A stretch of DNA of 64,000 nucleotides from Actinomycetota bacterium (GCA_023379935.1 JAMCPD010000012.1:62001-126000), one strand, 5' to 3'; shown: positions 43,034 to 52,236, numbered from the stretch's first letter. The notes: generated by a model not told the origin, from the letters alone. Numbers and translations: made by a program.

Positions 43034-43429
43034 GTGGCGGCTTTTTTGCTCGACACGACCGTCCTGATCGACCTACTCCGCGGGCGTTCAGGGGCGGTCC
43101 AGAGAATCCGGGAACTCCGTGATGCAGGCGTCATCCCGTACGTGTGCGCCGTAAACGTCGAGGAAATCGTGCGCGGCCTCCGGGAGCACGAGTACGATAC
43201 GGCACGCACCTTGTTCAACGGCATGCGACTAGTTCCCCTTAGCTCGGAAGAGGGCTGGCGCGCCGGAGAGTGGCGCAGAAGCTTCGCTAGGCGGGGACGC
43301 ACACTCGCTCAGGCCGATTGCCTTATCGCAGCTGCAGCGCTCTCCGTCAGAGGCCATCTGGCAACTGGAAATCCGAAGGACTTCCCTATGGGCGAGGTGG
43401 TTGTCGAGCACTGGCCAACCGGCGAATAG
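43034..43429 (+). CDS. vapC: VapC PIN-domain ribonuclease toxin
   Basis: Toxin of 131 residues, a complete PIN domain. The acidic quartet is visible: Asp7 in FLLDTTVLIDLL, Glu44 in AVNVEEIVRGL, Asp95 in LAQADCLIAAAA and Asp116 in TGNPKDF. VapC proteins cut specific tRNAs or rRNA in a Mg-dependent way; the target here is unknown. The start is GTG at 43034, one base after the antitoxin stop. The same frame is open further upstream inside vapB, but those residues have no PIN character. All catalytic residues are intact, so the module should be active. Confidence 0.92.
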   Translation: MAAFLLDTTVLIDLLRGRSGAVQRIRELRDAGVIPYVCAVNVEEIVRGLREHEYDTARTLFNGMRLVPLSSEEGWRAGEWRRSFARRGRTLAQADCLIAAAALSVRGHLATGNPKDFPMGEVVVEHWPTGE

Positions 43430-43721
43430 GCAGACAAGCGTACTTTTCCCCCAGATCGGGCACTCGAGACCAACATCAACCGCGAAGAAAGCAACAGTTC
43501 AGTTGGCAGCTCCTATACAGAGGCCTTGCTGCACTGCTGGCACGTGCTTGGAAGCCATAGAGGGCACTGCTGAGTATTGTTAGCACGCAATGACTGTCAA
43601 GCCTACACCGGGGATCTTCGACAACAAGGCCGTAGAGCTCGTAGGCGTTACCAATTCGTCCACTACCAGTACTGCAGTCACCTACAATACCACTAATGGC
43701 GGCATCGGAATCCAGGACAAC
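43430..43721. other. GC-rich spacer between vapC and the right element
   Basis: About 290 bases that keep the higher GC of the vapBC cargo. Apart from a short ORF starting at 43590, it holds no recognisable gene or strong repeat. It may be residue of the source replicon from which the cargo was captured. Confidence 0.4.
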
Positions 43722-43745
43722 GAACCTCCCATCTTCGGCGATTAG
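43590..43745 (+). pseudogene. Short ORF truncated by the right element (uncertain)
   Basis: A 51-codon frame starts at ATG 43590, reads KAVELVGVTNSSTTSTAVTY and a Thr/Asn/Gly-rich continuation, then runs into the right element and stops within its terminal repeat at 43743. The Thr/Asn-rich composition resembles a piece of a secreted or beta-rich protein. It is probably a gene fragment cut by element insertion, or chance. Confidence 0.3.
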
Positions 43746-44365
43746 GTACCCAAATTTGCAATCGATCTGAGCCTATCGTACAACTGCGGTTTTAATAACT
43801 TAAAATTAAGCTGTATAAAGAGGGGAATTGGGTACGATTTTTTCCGGAGCTTATAATTGTGGCACGGGTTTTATTGATTATTTCAAGTGGAGTTGACCCC
43901 TTTTGATTAACAGATAGTTTGTCACAATAAGGGGAGTCCGATAGAAAGCGATAAGGAATCAAGGATGTTTTTAAAGAATGAGTTCAGCTTCATGGTAAAA
44001 GGCCCCAGCGTAAATGGACCACCTCTGTCCAAGTGGTCAAAATCAAAGCTTAACTGATTGTCCTTTCCAACTTGGCTCTGTGGGCTTCGGCAATCTTTTT
44101 TAAAATGTTTAACTCATTGTCATTTCTATAAGTTCATATATATATACTTGACCAACTTCTGCGACCAACGCCCATCAAGCTTTATTTTTTTAACTATTCT
44201 GACCCGCTAGGAACCATAATAAGGGGAACGTATACCCACATAAAAACAAAATGATAGATACCCAAAATGGAGACCTAATTTGACATAGCTGATGCCATTT
44301 AACCTAGTACTTTGTAAATTATTACTTCGCAAAAATTTCAGGTTTAGCTAAAATCGCCGAAGATG
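43722..44365. mobile_element. MITE-like element, right copy
   Basis: A 644-bp copy in the same orientation as the left element, differing by eye at two substitutions (near 44235 and 44322) and one inserted T near 44125. Terminal inverted repeats are CATCTTCGGCGATT at 43730-43743 and its complement at 44352-44365. The near identity of the copies means recent duplication or gene conversion. Direct orientation means homologous recombination between copies could delete the vapBC cargo. Confidence 0.85.
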
Positions 44366-44489
44366 AGATATATACCCGGGACCAGATACGTTACGATCAC
44401 CAGGTACAAAGCCTGCACTGATGAAGCGTTCGGGAACTGTTCTTCGGTTTAGAGGATGGAGCCTAAGACTAAGGAAATCCAAACCGGGA

Positions 44490-45176
44490 CTAAAGTTTCC
44501 CCAAGGCCAAGTCTTCTGCCATTATCCAGCCAAATACCACGAGACAATCTCCTTTGGACGGGTTTAATCCCTTAAACAACTTTGCAACCGATAAATCCAC
44601 CTTGAGTCTATTTGACCCAAAACTTGTAACACCGCCAGGCGATGTTTCTCCGGTTAAGGCAAACGAACTATCATCCAAACTACCTGTTGCGGAAAACCGC
44701 TTGGCAAGCCTCTTGCCCCAGGCCTTTTCTTCCCCTGTAGCTGAATAACCCGGTCTTGGTACTATGTCACGCACACCCTTGAATAGTTGATATCCTTCAG
44801 GGCTGATCAAACGCGTAGCCAGCAGTACATCTTCATCGGGAAAAGCCAGAAGGGCTTTTTTGTATAACTCGCCCATCACCGCACGAAGGACAGCTTCCGA
44901 TCTGGCTTTTCGATCAAACCCGGCAATGCCTATAAGGATTGACGGAGTTCCTCCGATGCGCTCTAAAGTACTGAAGGCAAAACCTCGCAGCTTTTTATTT
45001 TCCCAGCATTGAGTGGCGAGTACCCACTCATCACGTTGTTTGGAAAGTAACCCAACATCAAAAGCGCCCGCATTTAAAGCGCCCGGCAACGCGGACGCCA
45101 ACCCAACCTCGGCCATGTCAGCCAGTTCAGTATCATCAAGTACTACACAATCTTTAGTTGTAACTTCACGAGCCAC
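44490..45176 (-). CDS. Hypothetical protein, possibly GNAT-related
   Basis: A 228-residue soluble protein I cannot assign with confidence. The middle (about 50-150) alternates strands and helices, with WENKKLRGFAFSTLERIGG and ILIGIAGFDRKARSEAVLRA, loosely reminiscent of an acetyltransferase fold, but no clear acetyl-CoA P-loop (Q/R-x-x-G-x-G/A) is visible. The start is GTG at 45176, 14 bases downstream of the dnaE stop, so it is likely the distal gene of the dnaE transcript. Its 3' end abuts the composite element. Confidence 0.7.
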   Translation of the reverse strand: MAREVTTKDCVVLDDTELADMAEVGLASALPGALNAGAFDVGLLSKQRDEWVLATQCWENKKLRGFAFSTLERIGGTPSILIGIAGFDRKARSEAVLRAVMGELYKKALLAFPDEDVLLATRLISPEGYQLFKGVRDIVPRPGYSATGEEKAWGKRLAKRFSATGSLDDSSFALTGETSPGGVTSFGSNRLKVDLSVAKLFKGLNPSKGDCLVVFGWIMAEDLALGKL

Positions 45177-45190
45177 ATAACTATCTTAGC

Positions 45191-48100
45191 TCACTTGGAT
45201 ACTTTAAAGCCAATCGCGTTAATCATATCTTCCAGTTCAAAGGTGAGATCCACTGAAAACTCCTTTCCAAGGTGCCAAGCAGACAGTTCGCCGTCTCGAC
45301 TGGGTGTTACCAATACGACTGGTATGTTGCCTGGATGACGCCAAAGCAACTCTTTCAACGCCTCCAAAGTCGAACCTTCGCAGTTCTCTGCTATGACACA
45401 GAATTGTTTACTTACTGGAAAATCGTTCTGATCGAACAGTTTTAAATCCGAAGCAAGTAGTCGCCAGGTATCTTGTTCTTTGGACAGTTTTCCCGTTACA
45501 CACACAACGGTATCTTCAACCAGGTGCTCACTGACATTCATATAGGTCTTAGGAAATATCACCACCTCTATTGCGGCTGAAAGATCCTCCAAAACGAATG
45601 TGGCCATCAGGTCACCTTTTTTGGTATAACGGCGTACCAATGTTGTGACAACTCCTCCAAGTTGCACTTCGGCAGGTGATGATTCGACTGCAGCGTTGTT
45701 CAGAGATTCATCAAGCGATTCTATGACTTCACTTATAGTATTGCCGGTTGACGCACGTAATTGATCCTCAATACCCATCAAAGGATGATCGCTTACATAC
45801 ATCCCGAGCATCTCCTTTTCAAGGGCTAACAGTTCAGTCTTATCAAACTCTGTTTCAGGTATAGCGATTTGTTCATAATCGTTAAACTCCCCCGACCCCG
45901 ACGAATCGTCTGCAGCACCGCAAGCTTCAAAAAGAGTGACCATTCCCATATCACGGTACTTCTTCTTCGCCAGAGAGCGATCTACAATTTGTTCAAACAC
46001 CATGGTCAAACCTTTACGCTTATAAGCCATTGAATCAAAAGCTCCCGATTTAATGAGAGATTCAACCGTGCGTTTATTCAAGACAATAGCATCCACCCGT
46101 GTGCAAAAATCATAGAAATCTTTAAACAAGCCTTTAGATTCGCGTACATCAACAATATGAGAGACTATACTTTCTCCTACATTGCGTACTGCGGCCAAAC
46201 CAAAAACTATCTCACCACCAACAGGCGTATTTAGCGATAAGTTTGACGTATCACCGGCCACTACGGGGGTGAACGATGCAAGTGAACGATTGATGTCCGG
46301 CGGCAGGACACGAATGCCCATCGTTCTGCATTCCGACAGATACAAAGCGGTACGGTCTTTATCACCATTGACAGAGGACAGCAGAGCCGCCATATAGAAA
46401 ACCGGCCAATGGGCTTTTAGATAGGCAGTTTGATAAGCGACAAGCCCATAGCCGTATGAGTGGCTCTTGTTGAAAGCATAATCAGCAAAAGGCTCAATGA
46501 TGTCAAACAGCTTGTTTGCCAAATCGGCCGTATATCCCTTTTCTTTGGCTCCGTTTACAAACTTATTGCGTTGCAGTTCAAGCAAGGAACGTATCTTTTT
46601 TGAACATGCTTTACGTAAATCATCAGCTTCCTCCAGTGAATAGCCTGCAAAATGCTGTGCTATTTGCATCATCTGCTCCTGATAGATCATCAACCCCTGC
46701 GTATCCCCCAAAATAGCCTCCATCTCCGGATGAAGATATGTGACTGGTGCTGTTTTATTCTTTCTGTATGCATACTCTTTGTGCATGTTATCTGCCATTG
46801 GGCCGGGACGGTAAAGGGCTATACACACCGCTATGTCATCTAAGGTTTCGGGACTGAGTGAACGTAATAAGCTTCTCATCGGTCCTCCCTCAAGCTGAAA
46901 TACGCCAATGGAATCACCTCTTTTCAATAACTCGTAACACAGCGGATCATCCAAGGGGATATTATCTATATCAAGCCTATAGCCTGTATTTTTTTCTATC
47001 TCTTCAAGTGTCATTTCTATAACGGACAAGTTGCGTAAACCTAAAAAGTCCATTTTTAAAAGCCCAAGAGCTTCAACCGCATGCATCTCATACTGGGTTA
47101 CGGTGGGAGTATTTTTCAGGTCATTAGCTTCATCGGTGGCTTTTCGTTGTACCGGCAGATAGGAGATTAACGGTTTATCGGTTATAACCACCGCAGCAGC
47201 ATGAATTCCTTCTTGGCGACGTAATCCTTCCAAACCCTTTGCAACATCTATAACCCTTTTGGCATCTGGGTCACTCTCATAGAGCTCCCGCAACTCCGAA
47301 GCTGCCGTATATCCCTCCTGGAACTGCTCGTTATAGTCAAAACAAGCATGAAGAGGCGTATCGCGCCCTCTGAGCAGAGGCGGCATGGCTTTTGCAATTT
47401 TATCACCGAGCAGATAGGGATAGCCCAAAACCCTCGCCGCATCTCTAACAGCTGCCCTTGCTTTGATGGTCGAAAAGGTCACTATTTGGGCAACATGATC
47501 CATGCCGTCGCGGCCATAGCGTTGGTTGACATATTGAATCATATCTAAACGCTTACGCTCATCAAAATCCATATCTATATCGGGAAGTTGTTTACGCCCT
47601 TTGTTGAGAAACCTCTCGAACAAAAGACCATAAGCCAGCGGATCCAGTTGCACTATCCCAAGGCAGTAAGCAACGCAGCTGCCACCCACTGATCCCCTGC
47701 CGGGACCTACTCTTATCGAATGATTTTTAGCAAAAGTTACAAGATCCCAAACGATCAAAAAGTAATCGGCAAAACCCATACTGTTTATAACGGCAAGTTC
47801 ATAGTCCAGCCTTTCTTTAACGTGAGAAGGAAGCGATTGGCGGCTGGCATCCAACCCTTGGTGAGCTGCGCCGTTGCCTTGATGGGTTGAACCGCTACCA
47901 TACCTGAGATAAGCGCCTTGGAAGGTAAGGTGTGAAAGGTAGTCTTTGGCATCATCAAACCCCTGAGGGAGGGGGAACTTGGGTAAACATCCGGTTGAAA
48001 ACGGTATATCCACATTACAACGGCCGGCGATATCCAAAGTGTTGTCACACGCAATCGGAAAATCTGAAAATACTCTCCTCATTTCCTGAGCAGATTTCAG

Positions 48101-48895
48101 ATAGTGTTCACTTCCTTCAAAATGAAAGCGACCTGGATCATTCAAGGTTGAGCCGGTTTGAATACACAGCAGTACGTCATGTATAACAGCATCATCACGT
48201 TTTATGTAATGGCTGTCGTTTGTGGCAACAAGTGGAGCACCTATCTTGGCAGCCAACGAGATCAGCATGGGATTGACCTTTTTCTGTCCCGCCAAGCCAT
48301 GATCCTGAAGTTCAACAAAAAAGTTCTCTTTCCCGAAGATATCCTGTAGCTTTCCCGCAAGCTGGTATGCCTCATCATCATCCCCTTTTAACAGAGCTTG
48401 CGGTACTACTCCTCCAAGACAACCCGTAGAGGCGATCAGACCCTCATGATAAGTTTGTAACAGCTCAAAATCCACCCGCGGTTTATAGAAATAGCCTTCA
48501 AGCCAGGAATAGGATGAGAGCTTTATCAAATTCTGGTATCCCTCATTCGTTTCACAAAGAAGTATCAAATGGTAATAAAGCTTTTCACCGCGACTACCCT
48601 CCCCGCCGGTATCATCTATACGGCCTTTTCGGGCAGGCCTTTCAAATCGGCTGTTTTTGGCCATATAAGCTTCCAGCCCTATTATCGGCTTAATTCCTTT
48701 TTCAGCCGCCATTTTGTAAAAATCAATCACACCATACAAGTTGCCGTGATCGGTGATCGCAAGGGCGGGTTGCCCGTCTTTCAAGGCAGCGTCAATCAGT
48801 TCCTCCAACCTGCTGGCACCATCCAACATGGAATAATCGGTATGTGTATGCAAATGTACAAAGTCTGTTTTCACAAATACATTCTCAGACGACAC
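45191..48895 (-). CDS. dnaE: DNA polymerase III alpha subunit
   Basis: Replicative polymerase of 1234 residues. The PHP domain begins FVHLHTHTDYSMLDGA with the metal-binding His pattern intact, followed by AITDHGNLYGVIDFY. The polymerase active site includes VGPGRGSVGGSCVAYCLGI and LPDIDMDFDERKR with catalytic Asps, the thumb/fingers contain GLLKMDFLGLRNLSVIE and YQEQMMQIAQHFAGYSLEEA, and an OB domain with LGGVVTTLVRRYTKKGDLMA follows. An insertion near residues 335-355 is Gly/His/Gln-rich (STHQGNGAAHQGL). The start is GTG at 48895. It lies downstream of bpa by about 48 bases. Confidence 0.96.
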   Translation of the reverse strand: MSSENVFVKTDFVHLHTHTDYSMLDGASRLEELIDAALKDGQPALAITDHGNLYGVIDFYKMAAEKGIKPIIGLEAYMAKNSRFERPARKGRIDDTGGEGSRGEKLYYHLILLCETNEGYQNLIKLSSYSWLEGYFYKPRVDFELLQTYHEGLIASTGCLGGVVPQALLKGDDDEAYQLAGKLQDIFGKENFFVELQDHGLAGQKKVNPMLISLAAKIGAPLVATNDSHYIKRDDAVIHDVLLCIQTGSTLNDPGRFHFEGSEHYLKSAQEMRRVFSDFPIACDNTLDIAGRCNVDIPFSTGCLPKFPLPQGFDDAKDYLSHLTFQGAYLRYGSGSTHQGNGAAHQGLDASRQSLPSHVKERLDYELAVINSMGFADYFLIVWDLVTFAKNHSIRVGPGRGSVGGSCVAYCLGIVQLDPLAYGLLFERFLNKGRKQLPDIDMDFDERKRLDMIQYVNQRYGRDGMDHVAQIVTFSTIKARAAVRDAARVLGYPYLLGDKIAKAMPPLLRGRDTPLHACFDYNEQFQEGYTAASELRELYESDPDAKRVIDVAKGLEGLRRQEGIHAAAVVITDKPLISYLPVQRKATDEANDLKNTPTVTQYEMHAVEALGLLKMDFLGLRNLSVIEMTLEEIEKNTGYRLDIDNIPLDDPLCYELLKRGDSIGVFQLEGGPMRSLLRSLSPETLDDIAVCIALYRPGPMADNMHKEYAYRKNKTAPVTYLHPEMEAILGDTQGLMIYQEQMMQIAQHFAGYSLEEADDLRKACSKKIRSLLELQRNKFVNGAKEKGYTADLANKLFDIIEPFADYAFNKSHSYGYGLVAYQTAYLKAHWPVFYMAALLSSVNGDKDRTALYLSECRTMGIRVLPPDINRSLASFTPVVAGDTSNLSLNTPVGGEIVFGLAAVRNVGESIVSHIVDVRESKGLFKDFYDFCTRVDAIVLNKRTVESLIKSGAFDSMAYKRKGLTMVFEQIVDRSLAKKKYRDMGMVTLFEACGAADDSSGSGEFNDYEQIAIPETEFDKTELLALEKEMLGMYVSDHPLMGIEDQLRASTGNTISEVIESLDESLNNAAVESSPAEVQLGGVVTTLVRRYTKKGDLMATFVLEDLSAAIEVVIFPKTYMNVSEHLVEDTVVCVTGKLSKEQDTWRLLASDLKLFDQNDFPVSKQFCVIAENCEGSTLEALKELLWRHPGNIPVVLVTPSRDGELSAWHLGKEFSVDLTFELEDMINAIGFKVSK

Positions 48896-48943
48896 AGTCA
48901 GTTATTATCCAACCTGACGTGGCATTAGTTCAAAATGGGTCAT

Positions 48944-49513
48944 TTAGAGATATGTCCCATGCATACGATCTTGGCGGGGCCTATCTTCAAAATCTTTTCC
49001 GCTGTCCACCGGTTGAACAATACCTCCGCCACCCGGTAGTTCTCTGCGCCTCATATTGTCAAGTTGGGAACTGGCTGTGATTTGTTGGGCCATCAATGCC
49101 GCTTGTATCCCATGGAACAACCCCTCCAACCAACCGACCAGTTGAGCTTGTGCAATACGTATCTCTGCTTCGCTCGGAGAGTTGGCGTCCGTAAAAGGCA
49201 GTGTAAGCCGATTTAACTCCGAAACCAGATCGGGCGATAATCCACTGGCCAGTTCAGATATGGTAATTTTATGTATTTCACCCAAGCGAATACAGCTTTT
49301 CTCATCCAATGGCTTTGCTCGCACTTCATCCAACAACTGCCGCACCATTGCTCCTATACGCATAATTTTGCCCGGTTCTCGTATCCACTCTTGGGACTCA
49401 ATCTCCTTGGAATATGCGTTATCGGAGTTTATATGCTCATCGTTGGTCTGTTCATCACTCTTGACGGCTTCGCCGGTTTTACCATCTCTGTTGCTAAATT
49501 CCGTATCTTCCAT
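48944..49513 (-). CDS. bpa: Bacterial proteasome activator (Bpa/PafE)
   Basis: ATP-independent ring-shaped activator that opens the actinobacterial 20S proteasome. It has 189 residues. A disordered acidic N-terminus of about 45 residues is followed by the helical core EPGKIMRIGAMVRQLLDEVR, LDEKSCIRLGEIHKITISEL, NRLTLPFTDANSPSEAEIRI and AQLVGWLEGLFHGIQAALMA, nearly identical in pattern to mycobacterial Bpa. The C-terminus ends GTYL, matching the GQYL docking motif that binds the proteasome alpha ring. GGAGG precedes the ATG. It predicts prcBA elsewhere in the genome. Confidence 0.93.
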   Translation of the reverse strand: MEDTEFSNRDGKTGEAVKSDEQTNDEHINSDNAYSKEIESQEWIREPGKIMRIGAMVRQLLDEVRAKPLDEKSCIRLGEIHKITISELASGLSPDLVSELNRLTLPFTDANSPSEAEIRIAQAQLVGWLEGLFHGIQAALMAQQITASSQLDNMRRRELPGGGGIVQPVDSGKDFEDRPRQDRMHGTYL

Positions 49514-49615
49514 TGTTACCTCCGTCTAACATTATAACCGACTCCTCTACTTTCATAATATACAACCGAAACACCTAGTCAACTATTACATTAGTTGACT
49601 TTTTCGGTTAAGCTT

Positions 49616-50734
49616 TCATTCTGCAAACCAACTCAACAAGGGTACCCACATCTCAGCAGCGGTCAAAGAGCCGTGTCTGGCCAATAACTGCATCTCTCTA
49701 ATATCACCTGGATCCATAAAGGCAACAGGTTCATGAGAAACTAAAGCTACATCACCCAGCCTTTCGACAAACTGTTTGGAGGCTTGCTTGCCGAACCATT
49801 CCGATTGAACCAGCTCATCTCTTGACATTACCCAGGCTACATCGCTAAAGAGATCAGTCGTATACTCCAACAACTGTTTTTGTGCTCCTTGGTTGGCATG
49901 CAGCCACCGGAATCTTCCTTCACCGGATATGAAACTCACCATATCCATAATGTTCGAATCCGGTACAATAACAGGTTGATCAACTTGCACCTGCCCATGG
50001 TCAGAGGTTAAAACCAACGCACAACCTTTGGGCAATCTCTCAATAAGCTCCTCAACTATACCATCACATGCTTTGAGCTCAGCTTTATAGTGGCTGTCAA
50101 GCCCCCATTCGTGGGCAACCTTATCAATACCGTCATAATATACGTATATGAAGGTTTCACCCTTGGAGAGAAGCTCGGATACCTCGACACCTATAACAGA
50201 GGGCATCTGCCATGTATGAAAAACAGCTCCCTGTAAATGTGCGGAAGTAAACCCGCTGGAAGGAAAGCCTGATTTTACAACCACGGGAACTTTGGACCCG
50301 CGAAATGCCGGAATAGGTTGAAAACTATAAGGTGGGAGCGTACTTCTTGCATCCTTACCGTTTATTCTCCAATGAAGCACGTTTAAAACCTCATCTGTAC
50401 CAACGCTCAACCGATACCCCATCAACCCATGGATTGTCGGGGAAAACCCTGTAGTCAATGAGGTAAGTGCCACAGCGGTAGTCGTAGGGGCAACAGAAGT
50501 AATCTTGGTGCCTTGTCCAGTTGATATAGTCTTCAGACTATCCTTGTATCTTAATACCTGTTCCCACCCCAAACCATCAACTACAAACAGAACAACCTGT
50601 TTCGCCTCCCAAACCGATTCAGGAAACCATGCCGGACGCTCAGACACAGAACGACTCCATAACATCGGGATCAGCGATGCAATACAGGGACCATCATAGG
50701 CAGGAAGTATCGGAGCAGGTATAACAGTTCTCAC
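49616..50734 (-). CDS. Alkaline-phosphatase-superfamily phosphodiesterase
   Basis: The protein has 372 residues and belongs to the nucleotide pyrophosphatase/phosphodiesterase group. The metal site begins VVLFVVDGLGWEQVL, the nucleophile region is TSVAPTTTAVALTSLTTG with a likely catalytic Thr, and the second metal cluster is YVYYDGIDKVAHEWG then LVLTSDHGQVQVDQ. The C-terminal domain ends with RHGSLTAAEMWVPLL. No signal peptide is evident, so it is probably cytoplasmic. The start is GTG, divergent from the Rrf2 gene with a 69-base intergenic region. Substrate unknown. Confidence 0.9.
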   Translation of the reverse strand: MRTVIPAPILPAYDGPCIASLIPMLWSRSVSERPAWFPESVWEAKQVVLFVVDGLGWEQVLRYKDSLKTISTGQGTKITSVAPTTTAVALTSLTTGFSPTIHGLMGYRLSVGTDEVLNVLHWRINGKDARSTLPPYSFQPIPAFRGSKVPVVVKSGFPSSGFTSAHLQGAVFHTWQMPSVIGVEVSELLSKGETFIYVYYDGIDKVAHEWGLDSHYKAELKACDGIVEELIERLPKGCALVLTSDHGQVQVDQPVIVPDSNIMDMVSFISGEGRFRWLHANQGAQKQLLEYTTDLFSDVAWVMSRDELVQSEWFGKQASKQFVERLGDVALVSHEPVAFMDPGDIREMQLLARHGSLTAAEMWVPLLSWFAE

Positions 50735-50790
50735 AAGTGTTAACTATTTTAGTTCATTCTGCTAATACCGCAAGCCAGCAAAAAACAGGC

Positions 50791-50796
50791 TAACAT
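50791..50796 (+). promoter_or_regulatory. Candidate -10 box for a leaderless rrf2 transcript
   Basis: TAACAT ends seven bases before the GTG at 50804, and no Shine-Dalgarno is present, so a leaderless GTG start is predicted. Confidence 0.35.
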
Positions 50797-50803
50797 AGTT
50801 GAC

Positions 50804-51274
50804 GTGAGAGTTTCGACCAGAGGAGACTATGCGGCTAGGGCGCTTTTGTCTCTAACTTTACATATTGATGAAGAAGGACCGACATCAGTTAAAGATTTAG
50901 CTGACAGAACCGGTCTGCCCCAACCCTATCTGGAACAGATCCTGCTTGCTCTCAAAGGTGCCGGACTGGTGCGCTCAAAAAGAGGAGTTGGCGGAGGTTA
51001 TGTACTGGCGCGACCGGCTGAAGAAATTACGCTTTCACAGATAGTGGGTGCTGTTGACGGTCCTATAGCGGCGGGAGATTTCGGTCGTCCACATGAAGGC
51101 GGTGCTTGTAACCATGAAGGCCAATGCATACTGCTTGAAGTATGGGCGGGAGTCGGAGAACATATGCGCTCACACCTGGATTCCTTCACACTGGCAAGTT
51201 TGGCGGCAACGGCCAGAGGTGAAAATAAGGATGCGTCAACTAAAGCTTCAAGTATTGTCAACCATCAAACGTGA
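50804..51274 (+). CDS. Rrf2-family transcriptional regulator
   Basis: The protein has 156 residues. A winged helix (MRVSTRGDYAARALLSLTLH, SVKDLADRTGLPQPYLEQIL, LKGAGLVRSKRGVGGGYVLA) is followed by the Rrf2 dimer helix and the segment CNHEGQCILLEVW with two cysteines. Fe-S sensing members such as IscR and NsrR carry three Cys; only two are visible here, in CxxxxxC spacing, so cluster binding is uncertain. The start is GTG at 50804. No isc or suf genes are adjacent. It is convergent with rluD, with 11 bases between the stops. Confidence 0.9.
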   Translation: MRVSTRGDYAARALLSLTLHIDEEGPTSVKDLADRTGLPQPYLEQILLALKGAGLVRSKRGVGGGYVLARPAEEITLSQIVGAVDGPIAAGDFGRPHEGGACNHEGQCILLEVWAGVGEHMRSHLDSFTLASLAATARGENKDASTKASSIVNHQT

Positions 51275-51285
51275 AACAGCGATCC

Positions 51286-52236
51286 TCAGACACCGAAGGT
51301 GTCCAAGTAGTCTTGTAGATCCTTGGGCAATGGTGAGTTAAACTCCATCCTCGGTCCTAACGGATGATCAAAAGACAGCCTGTGAGCATGTAAAAATAAC
51401 CGGCAGGAACGATCGGATTGGGACAGATCGGATTGAGTGCCGTTGGTGCTTGAATAGCGCAGATCGCCTATAACGGGGTGTCCAATCGCGGCCATGTGAA
51501 CTCGAATCTGATGCGTTCGTCCTGTTTCTAAGGTAACTTCAAGTAAGCTGGCGCTATAAGGTTGCCAAAACCGACTCCACACTTCATAGCGGGTATACGC
51601 CGGTTTGCCAAAAGCCGTAATAGCCATTTTTGTCGCGTTTTTTTCACTCCTCGCAATCGGAGCGTCTATCAAACCGCTATCGGCCTGCACATGACCGCTT
51701 ACCAACGCAAGGTAGTTGCGTTGTACGGCCCGGTGTTGGAGCTGTGACACAAGGTTTTCATAAGCCGTAGGTGTCCTGGCGACCACCATTAATCCCGAGG
51801 TCTCTTTGTCTAAACGATGCACTATACCCGGTCTCATGCTATCCCATTTTGTCCCGCGGGAATCAATGTTGGCCATTTCGGGAAACCTAGCCACCAGCCC
51901 ATTTACCAATGTTCCGCTGTTTTGGCCGGCTCCGGGATGAACCGTAAGCCCCGAGGGCTTATCAACCACTATTACATGCCAATCCACATATACCACTTTG
52001 AAGTGAATGTTGTCTTGGCCAATACAAACATCTTGATTCGGTTTATCCAACAGATCAATACAAAAATGCTCTCCGGCCTTTACGCGTAACTTTTTGTCCC
52101 TGACCGTTTGAGATGATATGGATACCTTACCCGAAACAATCAAATGCACGGCTTGCGATCTCGTAACACCCGCCAGCTGTGCTACTGCTTTGTCCAAACG
52201 TTGTTCGGACAACTCATGAGGTATTAACCACTCCAT
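51286..52236 (-). CDS. rluD: Ribosomal large subunit pseudouridine synthase, RluD family
   Basis: RNA-modifying enzyme of about 316 residues. An S4 domain ([20 protein letters not shown]) precedes the catalytic domain with [20 protein letters not shown], the catalytic Asp in [19 protein letters not shown], and [20 protein letters not shown] then [11 protein letters not shown] set the start at ATG 52236 (MEWLIPH); the open frame upstream is probably lspA overlap. It follows lspA with a short overlap, a common actinobacterial arrangement. Confidence 0.93.
   Translation of the reverse strand: MEWLIPHELSEQRLDKAVAQLAGVTRSQAVHLIVSGKVSISSQTVRDKKLRVKAGEHFCIDLLDKPNQDVCIGQDNIHFKVVYVDWHVIVVDKPSGLTVHPGAGQNSGTLVNGLVARFPEMANIDSRGTKWDSMRPGIVHRLDKETSGLMVVARTPTAYENLVSQLQHRAVQRNYLALVSGHVQADSGLIDAPIARSEKNATKMAITAFGKPAYTRYEVWSRFWQPYSASLLEVTLETGRTHQIRVHMAAIGHPVIGDLRYSSTNGTQSDLSQSDRSCRLFLHAHRLSFDHPLGPRMEFNSPLPKDLQDYLDTFGV

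Larger units (their letters stand above)
42086..44379. mobile_element. Putative composite element: two 643-bp non-autonomous ends flanking vapBC
   Basis: TATACCCGG occurs at 42086-42094 and again at 44371-44379, just outside two nearly identical terminal elements in direct orientation. Inside are a VapBC module and about 290 bases of non-coding DNA with distinctly higher GC than the rest of the window. No individual element is flanked by its own direct repeat. I infer that the whole unit moved once and that the 9-bp repeat is its target duplication. A gap of 7 and 5 bases between the repeat and the inverted-repeat tips is unexplained, so the boundaries are approximate. Confidence 0.6.

Noticed and set aside
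51289-51303. GACACC-GAA-GGTGTC hairpin between rrf2 and rluD as a terminator
   Set aside because: The stem is short, lies in the rluD C-terminal coding region and no T-run follows on either strand.
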